Source: an uncultured Methanomassiliicoccaceae archaeon (GTDB taxonomy: Archaea > Thermoplasmatota > Thermoplasmata > Methanomassiliicoccales > Methanomethylophilaceae). Taken from it: a DNA stretch of 60,036 bases. This document shows, piece after piece, positions 43,779-52,849 of the stretch. Position numbers and translations under genes: made by a program. Below the pieces are notes generated by a model. It ran no database searches. It was not told the DNA's origin and saw nothing but the letters and a program-made list of their open reading frames with translations. The DNA is taken from positions 1 through 60,036 of the forward strand of contig CAJJJM010000006.1 in NCBI GenBank assembly GCA_905187815.1, in the 5' to 3' direction. Within the stretch, counting starts at the first letter, position 1. Each line of letters begins with the position of its first letter.

Positions 43779-45118
43779 AGGGCGTGGTCCTGGCGGGGAC
43801 CGGCAGCGGCGTCGGGAAGACGTCCATAACAACCGGCCTCATGTCCAGGCTGTCCAAGTCGATGACGGTCCAGGCGTTCAAGGCCGGACCGGACTTCATA
43901 GACCCGATGTACCACACCGCCGCCACCGGCAGGAGGTCCAGGAACCTGGACTCGTTCCTGATGGACGACGGGACGATACGGAACCTTGTCGGGTACGCGT
44001 CCAGGGACGCGGACATCTGCGTCATAGAGGGCGTCAGGGGCCTCTACGAGGGCCTCAGGGGCGACGACGACGTGGGGTCCACGGCGTATCTGGCGAAGCT
44101 GCTCGGGTTCCCTGTCATAGTCATCGTGGACGCCCGCTCCCTCACCCGCAGCGCGGCCGCCATCGTGAACGGCTTCAGGTCGTTCGACCCCGACGTGAAC
44201 ATCGCGGGGGTAATACTGAACAACGTGTCCGGGAGGCAGCATTCCGAGAAGCTGCGTACTGCGATGGAGCGCTACTGCCCCGACGTGCAGCTGGTGGGGA
44301 TGATACCGAAGAACCCGGACAAGGCCCTCGAGCAGAGGTACCTCGGACTCAAGACCCTGAGGAGCTTCGCCGAGAGGGAGATAACGCCCCTGCAGGAGCT
44401 CACCGACCCGATCGACCTCGACCGTGTCCTGGACATAGCGGAGTCCAGCCCGTCCGACCTCCCGACCTACTCACCGTACACCGAGAGGAGCTGCGGGCTG
44501 AAAGCGGCGGTGCCGGTGGACGACTCCTACTGCTTCTACTACGAGGAGAACATCGAGTGCCTCAGGGCCTCGGGGTTCGAGGTCACGACCTTCCGCCCCA
44601 CCGACGGGGACGGTCTGCCCGATGCCGACCTGTACTATCTGGGCGGCGGGTATCCGGAGCTCCATGCCGATCAGCTCTCCGCCAACACGGACTTCCTGGA
44701 GGGCCTCAGGGCGGAGTCGCAGAACGGCAGGATGGTCATAGGCGAGTGCGGGGGCCTCATGAGCATGTGCAGGTCCATCACTGACAAGGACGGTGCGGTC
44801 CATCCCATGGCCGGCGTCTTCGATGCCGAGGCCAGGATGACCGGCGTTCGCCACGGGCCGACATACGTGATCGCGGATGCGGAGCCGTCGAACCCAGCGT
44901 TCGCCGGAACGGTCCGCGGACACGAGTACCACTACTCCGACGTGTTCCCGTCAGCCGATGCCGAGTTCGGGTTCTCCGTCAGGAGGGGATTGGGGATCTC
45001 GGACAGGATGGACGGCCTGGTGAGGGGCAACAGCATCGGCTCGTACATGCATCAGCACGCGCTGTCCGAGAAGGATTGGATCGGGCGGGCCGTCGAGAGG
45101 ATCCGCGACTCGTCCTGA
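43775..45118 (+). CDS. cfbB: Ni-sirohydrochlorin a,c-diamide synthase
   Basis: 447 residues from the ATG at 43775. Walker A GTGSGVGKTS (8-17), FKAGPDFIDPMYH, and a type I glutaminase domain with the nucleophile in GECGGLMSMC (about residue 325). It amidates the a and c side chains of Ni-sirohydrochlorin using glutamine and ATP. CobB/CbiA of corrin synthesis is a close relative; its position in the cfb operon decides for CfbB, though dual use is possible. Confidence 0.9.
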   Translation: MKGVVLAGTGSGVGKTSITTGLMSRLSKSMTVQAFKAGPDFIDPMYHTAATGRRSRNLDSFLMDDGTIRNLVGYASRDADICVIEGVRGLYEGLRGDDDVGSTAYLAKLLGFPVIVIVDARSLTRSAAAIVNGFRSFDPDVNIAGVILNNVSGRQHSEKLRTAMERYCPDVQLVGMIPKNPDKALEQRYLGLKTLRSFAEREITPLQELTDPIDLDRVLDIAESSPSDLPTYSPYTERSCGLKAAVPVDDSYCFYYEENIECLRASGFEVTTFRPTDGDGLPDADLYYLGGGYPELHADQLSANTDFLEGLRAESQNGRMVIGECGGLMSMCRSITDKDGAVHPMAGVFDAEARMTGVRHGPTYVIADAEPSNPAFAGTVRGHEYHYSDVFPSADAEFGFSVRRGLGISDRMDGLVRGNSIGSYMHQHALSEKDWIGRAVERIRDSS

Positions 45119-45132
45119 GATCGGGTGATGCC

Positions 45133-45459
45133 ATGGCGTCAACTGTCACGGTGAGGATGAACACCTGCGGGAAGACCATCAGGGTGACGGTGTCCAGAAG
45201 GGACGACGGCGATCTGGACGTCTCAATCGATTCTGACTGCGCCAGCGTCAAGGAGTACGCCGGCAGGGTCTGTCGCATCTCGGAGATGGACGTCATCGAC
45301 TTCGCCTCCGGTGCCGTGAACTCCCCGGAGAACCGCAGGCTGCTGACGGCCACGTGTCTGGTCCCCTCGGGTATCGCATACGCCGCATCGCTCGAGCTGG
45401 GGCTGCTGACCAGGAGGCTGGCGGATTCCGTCGGCTCCGACGAGATCGTCTTCGACTGA
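45133..45459 (+). CDS. Conserved small protein downstream of the F430 operon
   Basis: 108 residues from the ATG at 45133, 14 nt after cfbB and so probably in the same transcript. It has the pattern NTCGK near residue 10, SIDSDCASVKEYAGRVC, and TATCLVPSGIAYAASLELGLL toward the end, with four cysteines. From memory it resembles a small family found in methanogens (possibly DUF6951), unverified. Its function is unknown; position suggests a link to F430 or nickel tetrapyrroles. Confidence 0.7.
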   Translation: MASTVTVRMNTCGKTIRVTVSRRDDGDLDVSIDSDCASVKEYAGRVCRISEMDVIDFASGAVNSPENRRLLTATCLVPSGIAYAASLELGLLTRRLADSVGSDEIVFD

Positions 45460-45462
45460 AGG

Positions 45463-46125
45463 TCACCGCTTCCCGGCGTCGTCCCCGCGGCCGATGCATC
45501 CGTTCAGCCCCTTGTAGAACGAACCCGCGGCGTACAGTGCTCCGGCAGGGTTGTTGGCCAGGACCCTGTCCTTCACGACCAGGGTGGTCACGGGCGCCTT
45601 CGAGTTCATGTAGAACAGGCTGTCGTGGCCCACGCACAGCCCGACCAGTATGTTCAGCTCCGTCCCGTGGCTGTTCAGGATCTCGGCCTGGAGGACGGGG
45701 TTGCAGATGTTCGGCCCTATCTCGCAGCACTCCGGGTCGATGCCCACGTCCGTCTTCGGCACCATGCCCGTCTTGCAGGAGGCGCCGAACACCTCGAATC
45801 CGTTGGAGCGCAGGATCCCGGCGAGGGTCCTCGCCTCCTCGAGGAGTCCAAGGCAGTTGGCTATCCCTATTTTCCTGAATCCCATGCGCTTCGCGAACTC
45901 CATCGTCTCCTGGACCCTGCACCATCTCAGATACCCGTCGTGCTCCACGGTCGCAGCGACCCTCATTATCCTCCCCTCGAGGCCGTCCCCGTAATGGGAC
46001 AGCGACTCCTCCAGCATGCCGTCCGGGATGCGGTCCGTCAGGCAGAACCCGGGGCGTCTGCCGCCCTTCCCGCCGCATCCCTTCGTCCCGCAGTCTATGC
46101 ATGACCTCGGCTCTCCGTCGTCCAT
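45463..46125 (-). CDS. DUF1847 metal-binding protein
   Basis: 220 residues, Cys-rich. SCIDCGTKGCGG at the N-terminus, then IGIANCLGLLEEA, GASCKTG, DPECCEIGPNICNPVLQAEI and VGLCVGHDSLFY. This matches the COG4887/DUF1847 family of predicted metal-binding proteins in archaea and anaerobic bacteria. The function is unknown. It ends 3 nt from the convergent small gene after cfbB. Confidence 0.82.
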   Translation of the reverse strand: MDDGEPRSCIDCGTKGCGGKGGRRPGFCLTDRIPDGMLEESLSHYGDGLEGRIMRVAATVEHDGYLRWCRVQETMEFAKRMGFRKIGIANCLGLLEEARTLAGILRSNGFEVFGASCKTGMVPKTDVGIDPECCEIGPNICNPVLQAEILNSHGTELNILVGLCVGHDSLFYMNSKAPVTTLVVKDRVLANNPAGALYAAGSFYKGLNGCIGRGDDAGKR

Positions 46126-46225
46126 GGCCGATAATGCACCGGCCCGGATAGGACGGTTTCGGGCCGAATCGGACGTCCCGCCCCCTCTTTAATATCCTTC
46201 AGACGATTACGGTGTTCAGATTCTC

Positions 46226-48391
46226 ATGAACACGACGATCAAGGCAATCGCGCTCGTTGCCGTCATCGCGATGGTCGCGGTGGCGTTCTCAGGCGATGGT
46301 TCCGACGGTGTTGGTGAACAGTTCACCGACGGGGGCCTCGTCTACGAGGTGGCGGGCACGAGCAGTGTAACGGTGATCGGATGGGAGGGTGCTTCATCAG
46401 AGGTCGTCATTCCCGCCGAGGTGGAATACAACGGAAGGACATTGGAGGTCACAAGGATCGGAGAGGAGGCCTTCATGGGCTCGTCAGTGACCTCGGTCGA
46501 CTTCACTCAGGCAGCAAATCTCACACAGATTCAGACAAGGGCGTTCTACGGGCTCGACATAGCCGAGGTGGTACTGCCCGATTCACTCACGACCCTCGGA
46601 GCGGACGCGTTCTCATGCAATGACGCGGTGCAGTCCGTGGAGATACCGTCTAGGGTCACCAGCTATTCGCATTCGTTCTCCAGATGCTCATCACTGACAG
46701 AGATCACCGTGGATTCCGGCAACAGGAACTATTCATCGGACGTCGGCGTCCTGCTGAACCATGATAAGGACACGATAGTCCAGTATCCTGCCGGCAAGAC
46801 GGGCACATACAGCATACCCGCCGATGTGGACACCATCGGCTCATACGCCTTCAGCGGCTCACAGATCACGAGGATGGAGATCACGTCGTCGGTGTCGACA
46901 ATCGGTGCCGGGGCCTTCAGCTACTGTGATTCCCTGACGCAGTTCACTGTATCCAGAGACAACAGGTCATTCACTGCCAACAACGGTGTTCTCCTCAACG
47001 TCAACAGCACGCAGCTCGTGGCCTATCCTGCGGGTAAGGCAGGTACAGAGTACAGCATCCCCAACAGGGTGACGACGATAAGCGGTTCAGCTTTCGCGGG
47101 ATCATCACTTCAGACGGTCACCTTCCTAACATCGGTGGATGAGATAGGAGATCACGCATTCGCAGATTCAGCGATCACCACGCTGACGCTCAACAGCGGT
47201 CTGAACGACATAGGGGTGGGCGCGTTCAGCGGTTGCGTCTCGCTGGCAGAGGCTACGATCCCTTCCTCTGTGACTTCCATGAGTGAATCGTCGTTCGAGG
47301 GATGCACATCCCTGAAGTCCGTGATCTGGACGGCCACAGGTTCAGTCTCCATCGGCATCTCCGCCTTCGAGGGCTGCACGGCCCTCTCAACATTCGAGAT
47401 CCCCGACAGGGCAACCACGATCAACGACCGCGCCTTCTACGGATGCACATCGCTGTCTGCGGTCTCGATCCCGGATTCAGTGAACACCGTCGGAGACCAG
47501 GCATTCGCCGCATCCGGACTCACACAGGTCACCATGCCCGGGTGCCGCACCATGGGTGACGGTGTGTTCGAGTCCTGCAGGTCGCTCGGGAGCGTGACCA
47601 TAGCTGATGACGTCAGCGCGATACCCGAGGGGACCTTCAGCGGCTGCACATCCCTCGATGAGATCGCCTTCGGAGAGGACCCCTCCCTGAGGACCATCGA
47701 GGCATCGGCGTTCGCCGGGACGGCCTTCACCGGGTTCTCGATCCCGGAGGGCGTCACCACCGTAGATGCGACCGCGTTCTCCGGATGCTCCCAGCTTCAG
47801 ACCGTAGTCATCCCGTCCACCCTCAGGGACATGGGCGAGAGGCCCTTCCAGGGATGCGATTCCCTCACATCCTTCACCGTAAGTGGGGACAGCACGGTGT
47901 ACGCATCCGTCGACGGGGTCCTGTACTCCAAGGACCTCAGGACCCTGGTCAGGTATCCGTCCGCCGCCTCATCCTCGGAATTCTCAGTCCCGGAGGGTAC
48001 GGTCACGATCTCCGCCGGAGCCTTCGAGTCGGCGGGCTCCCTCACGACCGTCGAGATGCCCGCGTCCGTGACGACCATAGGCTCGGAGGCCTTCCAGGGT
48101 TGCTCCGGACTTAGGTCCGTCGCCATCGCATCACAGGAGCTGACCGTCGGCGACGGTGCCTTCGACCTCTCCGCCGGAGGGGATCCCGTGAACGTGGAGA
48201 TATTCACCGACGCTCCCGAGTTCCCGCAATCCGCCTTCGGAGCTGGCACCACGGTCTCGTATGATGAGTACAAGAACTACGGTCTGCCGGATTCCGACGA
48301 GATCATGGGGGACGCCCTCATCTGGATTGTCGCCGCGATCGTACTCGGTGTGATATTCCTCGCGGTGCACATTGTCGTCAAGAGGAGCTGA
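46226..48391 (+). CDS. BspA-like leucine-rich-repeat surface protein
   Basis: 721 residues. A signal peptide occupies about 1-25, many LRR_5 repeats of the form IPDSVNTVGDQAFAASGL fill the middle, and a C-terminal helix WIVAAIVLGVIFLAVHIVV before KRS anchors it. Three longer units contain a GVLLN/GVLYS-x-YP-x segment, as in Treponema/Bacteroides BspA repeats. Such proteins act in adhesion to host or microbial surfaces. TATA-like TTTAATAT at 46189-46196 gives a near-leaderless message. Confidence 0.88.
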   Translation: MNTTIKAIALVAVIAMVAVAFSGDGSDGVGEQFTDGGLVYEVAGTSSVTVIGWEGASSEVVIPAEVEYNGRTLEVTRIGEEAFMGSSVTSVDFTQAANLTQIQTRAFYGLDIAEVVLPDSLTTLGADAFSCNDAVQSVEIPSRVTSYSHSFSRCSSLTEITVDSGNRNYSSDVGVLLNHDKDTIVQYPAGKTGTYSIPADVDTIGSYAFSGSQITRMEITSSVSTIGAGAFSYCDSLTQFTVSRDNRSFTANNGVLLNVNSTQLVAYPAGKAGTEYSIPNRVTTISGSAFAGSSLQTVTFLTSVDEIGDHAFADSAITTLTLNSGLNDIGVGAFSGCVSLAEATIPSSVTSMSESSFEGCTSLKSVIWTATGSVSIGISAFEGCTALSTFEIPDRATTINDRAFYGCTSLSAVSIPDSVNTVGDQAFAASGLTQVTMPGCRTMGDGVFESCRSLGSVTIADDVSAIPEGTFSGCTSLDEIAFGEDPSLRTIEASAFAGTAFTGFSIPEGVTTVDATAFSGCSQLQTVVIPSTLRDMGERPFQGCDSLTSFTVSGDSTVYASVDGVLYSKDLRTLVRYPSAASSSEFSVPEGTVTISAGAFESAGSLTTVEMPASVTTIGSEAFQGCSGLRSVAIASQELTVGDGAFDLSAGGDPVNVEIFTDAPEFPQSAFGAGTTVSYDEYKNYGLPDSDEIMGDALIWIVAAIVLGVIFLAVHIVVKRS

Positions 48392-48402
48392 AAACCATTT
48401 AC

Positions 48403-48418
48403 GCCGTCCCCGGACGGC
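48403..48418 (+). terminator. Hairpin after the BspA-like gene
   Basis: GCCGTCC-CC-GGACGGC is a perfect 7-bp stem 11 nt after the stop codon, between this gene and the convergent YgbA-like gene. Confidence 0.45.
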
Positions 48419-48425
48419 GGTCCCT

Positions 48426-48761
48426 TCATGTCATCAGATGTCTCAGCGCCATCATCGGGTGCAGGGCCATCCTCGGCCCGCTGTACCTCATCACGGCCCT
48501 GATCCTGTCGCGCATCTCCGGGCTATAGCAGTGGATCTCGCATCTCGAGCACTTCACCTTCCTCTCCCTGATGGGGCAGCGGTCGATCCTGCCGAAGGCG
48601 TAGTCGCGTAGCTCGATGCAATCCCGGCACAGCCCGTTCCCGGGGCGGTGGTTGCCGCGGCAGTACATCCCGATCATGACCTCCATGGTCTCCTTCTCGC
48701 GGGCAATGCTCCTCTCTACGTCGGACATCGTGGCAGGATGGGCATCCGTCATCAAAGGCAT
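48426..48761 (-). CDS. YgbA-like, nitrous-oxide-stimulated promoter family protein
   Basis: 111 residues from the ATG at 48761 (48728 is another candidate). The whole conserved core is present: MIGMYCRGNHRPGNGLCRDC, YAFGRIDRCPIRERKVKCSR, CEIHCYSPEMRDRIRAVMRY and SGPRMALHPMMALRHL. The family (PF11756) is named for a gene found near a nitrous-oxide-responsive promoter; E. coli YgbA helps recovery from nitrosative stress. The conserved cysteines suggest metal binding. Confidence 0.88.
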   Translation of the reverse strand: MPLMTDAHPATMSDVERSIAREKETMEVMIGMYCRGNHRPGNGLCRDCIELRDYAFGRIDRCPIRERKVKCSRCEIHCYSPEMRDRIRAVMRYSGPRMALHPMMALRHLMT

Positions 48762-48834
48762 TTTGTTGTTTCTGCAACGCGATGGCGCCGGTATGGGACG
48801 GTATGTCTTATGTGCCCCAATACGATTCAGCACC

Positions 48835-49413
48835 ATGGAGCCTACGACCAGGGCCTACTACGACCACGACCCGGAGGGATATTCCGAATCCACCCTTTCG
48901 AACGACATGACCGACCTACTGGGAAGGTTCGCCTCCCGCCTCCCGCAGGGGGGCAGGGTCCTCGACCTGGGATGCGGTTCCGGCAGGGACACGATCGCCC
49001 TCAGGGGCATGGGGTTCTCCGTGGTGCCGGTGGACGGGTCCGAGGGGATGTGCCGCGTCGCATCGGAGAACACGGGGTCCGAGGTCAGGTGCCTGGACAT
49101 CCTGGACCTTGACTACGTCGGGGAGTTCGACGGGGTCTGGGCATGCGCCTCGCTCCTCCATCTGAAGGGTGACGAGATCCCGCAGGCGCTCACACTGATC
49201 AACAGGGCGCTGGTGGACGGCGGGGTCCTTTACATGTCGTTCAAGCTCGGCAGGTTCTACGGCATACGCGACGGCAGGTGGTACACGGACATGGACGATG
49301 TGGAGGTGCCGGTCCTCTCGGAATCCGCGGGCTTCGAGGCGTCCGACGTCTGGAACACCGCCGACCCCAGGGGGACGGCCTGGGTCAACGCAATCCTGAC
49401 GAAACGCCGCTAG
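48835..49413 (+). CDS. SAM-dependent methyltransferase, class I
   Basis: 192 residues from the ATG at 48835; the open frame upstream shadows the divergent YgbA gene. GRVLDLGCGSGRDTIALRG is motif I and VVPVDGSEGMCRVA motif II; VWACASLLHL lies near the active site. It resembles small-molecule methyltransferases (tellurite-resistance TehB or type 11-like). No partner gene suggests a substrate. Confidence 0.82.
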   Translation: MEPTTRAYYDHDPEGYSESTLSNDMTDLLGRFASRLPQGGRVLDLGCGSGRDTIALRGMGFSVVPVDGSEGMCRVASENTGSEVRCLDILDLDYVGEFDGVWACASLLHLKGDEIPQALTLINRALVDGGVLYMSFKLGRFYGIRDGRWYTDMDDVEVPVLSESAGFEASDVWNTADPRGTAWVNAILTKRR

Positions 49414-49473
49414 GCCCGCCGTTCCGAGCATCGGGAGTGAGCCTTTTTGTACCTCCCGTCCGTTCGACATCGC

Positions 49474-50268
49474 ATGGCATTTGACGGTCGCGCTGGAATC
49501 GTCGACATCGACGAGGATGAGAGGACGGTCATCTTCGACACGTACAGGCTGAAGAAGATCACCGGCACGAGGGTCGCCCCGATCCTCGGCATGAGCGAGT
49601 TCGCCACACCCTTCAAGGTGGCGTGCGAACTGGCGGGGCTCTATCCGGGCGACAAGGCCAACAAGTACATCGATGCGGGGAACATCCTGGAGCCCGTCCT
49701 CAGGGAGTACCTCGGCACCAGGGTCACGTCGCTGCTGTCCGGGCCCCTGGGCGTACCGGAGGGGACGAGGCTTGCGGTCGAGGAGCCCGTGCCGAAGGAG
49801 CAGTGCGGCTACGACCACTTCCACAACGAGAAGGTCTTCGGCGGCATGGTGGACGGGTACATCCAGCAGGATGGTAAGAGAGCATACATCCTGGAGATCA
49901 AGACCTCCGGTGACAGGGAGAAGTGGAGGGATGACGAGGGCGGCTACACCAACGTCCCGATGTCGTACATGCTCCAGGCGTCCTTGTACGCGGAGCTTTC
50001 CAACCTGGACAGGATAGTATTCCTCGTTGGGTTCCTTGAGGATCCCGACTACGACAGGCCGAAGCAGTGGGTCCCGATCCCGGAGAACACCTTCGTGATC
50101 GTGAAGGACAAGCTGGACATGAAGGACTATATGCAGCAGTGCGTAGACTGGTACAACGAGTACATGAAGGGCGGTTACACCCCGGAGTGGTCCGACTCCG
50201 AGGACGACCAGGCGGTGCTGAAGTACCTGAAGGCGTACAAGCCCGGGGCCAACAAGAAGAGGAGGTGA
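49474..50268 (+). CDS. YqaJ-like PD-(D/E)XK nuclease domain protein
   Basis: 264 residues from the ATG at 49474. The nuclease core is seen in GTRVAPILGMSEFATPFKVA, GGMVDGYI and AYILEIKTSGDREKW, where the Asp and the Glu-x-Lys are the catalytic residues. YqaJ/lambda-exonuclease type proteins resect DNA ends and are often phage-derived. Here it stands alone without phage neighbours, so it may be a domesticated or remnant recombination gene. Confidence 0.75.
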   Translation: MAFDGRAGIVDIDEDERTVIFDTYRLKKITGTRVAPILGMSEFATPFKVACELAGLYPGDKANKYIDAGNILEPVLREYLGTRVTSLLSGPLGVPEGTRLAVEEPVPKEQCGYDHFHNEKVFGGMVDGYIQQDGKRAYILEIKTSGDREKWRDDEGGYTNVPMSYMLQASLYAELSNLDRIVFLVGFLEDPDYDRPKQWVPIPENTFVIVKDKLDMKDYMQQCVDWYNEYMKGGYTPEWSDSEDDQAVLKYLKAYKPGANKKRR

Positions 50269-50278
50269 GGACATCCTC

Positions 50279-50296
50279 GGCGGGGCCATCCCCGCC
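50279..50296 (+). terminator. Hairpin after the YqaJ-like gene
   Basis: GGCGGGG-CCAT-CCCCGCC is a perfect 7-bp stem 10 nt after the stop codon. Confidence 0.5.
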
Positions 50297-50463
50297 ACTT
50301 CCCATGTCTCACCCAAAACATCTCGATCCGTTTCCAGACATGCTGTGCATACCCGTACACGGTATGTCCCATTCTACGGATTCCGTAGTATCCTATCGAC
50401 CCCTCACATTCTAATATATATTAACGCATACGAAATCCAGCAGGATGGGATGCGATGATCTGC

Positions 50464-51945
50464 ATGAAAAGATCGATAGCAGTGGTAGCTTTGGCTCTAG
50501 CCATGATCGCCTGTGCGGTCGTGGTGACGGACGAGAGCGACGCTCAGGCTAGGGACAATGGATTTGTGTGGACCCCGGACATAGATACAGCGACCCTTCA
50601 CGAATATAACGGTAACGACACTGTTGTGGATATACCCTCCGAGATAACCATCGGTGGAACTACATACACGGTTACATCGATAGCCGGAAGCGCCTTTGTG
50701 GGAACTGACGTAGAGGAAGTCATCATACCAGATACCGTTACAAGTATCGGGAATGATGCCTTCAGGGGCTGCACAGAGCTTAGATACGTGACCATCAATG
50801 GATCCGTGCAGATTGGCTCCAATGCGTTCAACAGTTGCTCGAGTCTCATGCTCGTCGATTTTGTTTCGGATCCCGAGACAATTGGAACCGATGCCTTCAA
50901 CCTCGGATCCCAGGCTTATTGCTCGTACCGTGCACCTAGCATGGTTGATACCGAGGCCCACCCAGAATTCGCCACGATGGATTATATCGAACCTAGTAAG
51001 AACATCGTCAGATTCGTTACCGTCGATTCCCCCGAGTCCGTTGGGAATCTGGGTTTCGCCATCTATGACACTGGAGCTACTGTCGAGCTACCTCTGGAAG
51101 CTACAGTTCACGGATATGAAATCGAAGTCTTTGACTATGCTGTTGACGAGACGGAACCTATCGATCTGACCACGTTTACCGTCGGAGATTCCGATGTTGT
51201 GCTCACACTTGTCTACACCTATAAACTGTTCAGTGTGGACTTCATTGTGGACGGAGAGACATACCTTCATCAGGATTTGTACTACAACACTGTGATCGAG
51301 CTTCCCGAGAATCCCACAAAGGAGACCGATGCCAGGTGTATCTACACATTCTCCAATTGGGAAGGCTATACCGAGGGCATGACCGTTAGCGATAATGTGA
51401 CGTTTACTGCGGTGTTCACAGAGACAATTCGTGAGTACACCATACAGTTCCTTTCTAACGGTCAGATCGTCCAGTCTACCGTAATGAAATACGGTGACAC
51501 CATCGTCCCCCCGATTGAGGATCCAGTCAAAGAAACCTCTGACGATGGCATCGACTACAGGTTCACTGGATGGGGAGGATACACCTCGGGGATGACCGTT
51601 ACAGGGGATGTAATCTTTGACGCTTTGTTCATCGAATCCGACCACGAGTACACCATCAAGTTCGTGGTCGACGGCGTGACCGTGAAGGAGGACAAGTACC
51701 TGTTCGAGGAGGCCATAGTCCCGCCCGAGGATCCTGTGAAGGAGAATGCCAACGGCATCAAGTTCACCTTCGCCGGATGGGAGGGCTACACCGAGGGCAT
51801 GACCGTGACCGATGACATGACGTTCACCGCCACGTTCACGGAGTCCCCGGTCGAGGAGGGTTCGTCCAACACCTGGATCATCGTCGTTGTAGTGGTGATC
51901 GTCGTCGTGTTCGTGGGCCTGTTCCTCTTCAGGAAGTTCCACTGA
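50464..51945 (+). CDS. Secreted LRR and InlB-type repeat surface protein
   Basis: 493 residues from the ATG at 50464 (50455 adds three residues). A signal peptide covers MKRSIAVVALALAMIACAVV, followed by LRR_5 repeats to about 150 and three InlB B-repeat (Flg_new) units, such as FLSNGQIVQSTVMKYGDTIV and FAGWEGYTEGMTVTDDMTF. A C-terminal helix before FRKFH anchors it. A TATA box TAATATATATT is at 50412. Base composition changes within the gene: up to about 51640 it is AT-richer, then it turns GC-rich like the rest of the genome. Confidence 0.85.
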   Translation: MKRSIAVVALALAMIACAVVVTDESDAQARDNGFVWTPDIDTATLHEYNGNDTVVDIPSEITIGGTTYTVTSIAGSAFVGTDVEEVIIPDTVTSIGNDAFRGCTELRYVTINGSVQIGSNAFNSCSSLMLVDFVSDPETIGTDAFNLGSQAYCSYRAPSMVDTEAHPEFATMDYIEPSKNIVRFVTVDSPESVGNLGFAIYDTGATVELPLEATVHGYEIEVFDYAVDETEPIDLTTFTVGDSDVVLTLVYTYKLFSVDFIVDGETYLHQDLYYNTVIELPENPTKETDARCIYTFSNWEGYTEGMTVSDNVTFTAVFTETIREYTIQFLSNGQIVQSTVMKYGDTIVPPIEDPVKETSDDGIDYRFTGWGGYTSGMTVTGDVIFDALFIESDHEYTIKFVVDGVTVKEDKYLFEEAIVPPEDPVKENANGIKFTFAGWEGYTEGMTVTDDMTFTATFTESPVEEGSSNTWIIVVVVVIVVVFVGLFLFRKFH

Positions 51946-51955
51946 CGAACAAACA

Positions 51956-51974
51956 GCCGGGGCGGTCCCCCGGC
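51956..51974 (+). terminator. Hairpin after the InlB-type repeat gene
   Basis: GCCGGGG-CGGTC-CCCCGGC followed by ATCTTTCCC, 11 nt after the stop codon. Of the hairpins here it is the most like an intrinsic terminator. Confidence 0.5.
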
Positions 51975-52053
51975 ATCTTTCCCTAACACCACTTCATTTC
52001 TCCGGGTACCCACATACCTTTATCCCGATTCCCGATGATTCGTTCCCGATACC

Positions 52054-52557
52054 ATGAACGAGCTCTTCACCAGAGTCAGCGTAAGGGACTACATGCCCGG
52101 AAAGGTAGAGAAGGACAAGATAGACCGCATACTCGAGGCGGCGATGAACGCTCCCTCCGCCAGGAACCAGCAGGCCTGGGAGTTCATCGTGGTGGACGAC
52201 CCCGAGTACATCCAGGCGCTCTCCAAGGCCTCCCCCTACGGAGGTCCGGTGTCCAAGGCGCCGCTGGCGATCGTGGTCCTGGGCAACAGGGACGTCATGA
52301 CCGCCCCCCAGTTCTGGGAGCAGGACCTGGGCGCATGCACCGAGAACCTCATGCTCAGCGCCACCAGTCTCGGCCTGGGAACGGTCTGGATCGGCATCGC
52401 CCCCGTGAGGGAGAGGATGAACGCCATCTCGGACATCTTCGACCTGACCGAGAACCTGATGCCCTTCTGCATCGTGGCCGTCGGATATCCGAAGGAGAAG
52501 CCCGAGCCCCACAAGGACAGGTACAGACCCGAGAAGGTCCACTACAACGGATACTGA
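52054..52557 (+). CDS. Nitroreductase-family flavoprotein
   Basis: 167 residues. RVSVRDYMPGKVEKDKIDRI at the N-terminus gives the FMN-phosphate Arg; APSARNQQAWEFIVVDD is the flavin loop; LGLGTVWIGI and VAVGYPKEKPEPHKDRY end the fold. It is short, as in other archaeal members of this family. It reduces nitro or quinone compounds or serves another FMN reaction; the physiological substrate is unknown. Confidence 0.88.
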   Translation: MNELFTRVSVRDYMPGKVEKDKIDRILEAAMNAPSARNQQAWEFIVVDDPEYIQALSKASPYGGPVSKAPLAIVVLGNRDVMTAPQFWEQDLGACTENLMLSATSLGLGTVWIGIAPVRERMNAISDIFDLTENLMPFCIVAVGYPKEKPEPHKDRYRPEKVHYNGY

Positions 52558-52566
52558 TCACATCAC

Positions 52567-52586
52567 GCCGGGTCATTCCGCCCGGC
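52567..52586 (+). terminator. Hairpin after the nitroreductase gene
   Basis: GCCGGG-TCATTCCG-CCCGGC is a 6-bp stem 9 nt after the stop codon. Confidence 0.4.
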
Positions 52587-52615
52587 CAAACCATCCTTCC
52601 TCTCGACCAGCCTGT

Positions 52616-52753
52616 TCAGTTCGTCGGCATTGGTGATATGGGTAGAACTTTTCCGATTCGGAGTGTCGCGCGGATGACAAGACACTTCTGGGTCCCGAAT
52701 TCTTCCATATCAGAAGCTCTTCCGTCACCTTTCTTCTCACGATATCTCTCCAT
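52616..52753 (-). pseudogene. Decayed N-terminus of an AAA_14/DUF4143-type ATPase
   Basis: Minus-strand frames read VRRKVTEELLIWKNSG in one frame, then TQKCLVIRATLRIGKV in another. Joined, they resemble the start of archaeal ATPases of this family, where an LxxWKNS helix precedes an (I/V)RGARxxGK Walker A. A frameshift, a damaged Walker A and loss of everything downstream show it is dead. The segment is AT-richer than its neighbours. It differs in sequence from the intact family member at 36687. Confidence 0.45.
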
Positions 52754-52849
52754 TATTGAGTTTCAAGAGATTTAGGTATTTTTTGATAAGGAATTTCAAG
52801 ATTTTTAGATGATTTCGGAGGTAGAAAATCAACGTCTTTAGATTCCAGA

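Noticed and set aside
45076..45132. Longer start of the small gene after cfbB
   Set aside because: It would overlap the end of cfbB and adds shadow-like residues; the ATG at 45133 has a GGGTGATG site upstream.
49474..50268. Prophage
   Set aside because: Apart from one YqaJ-like nuclease there are no integrase, terminase, portal or capsid genes nearby.
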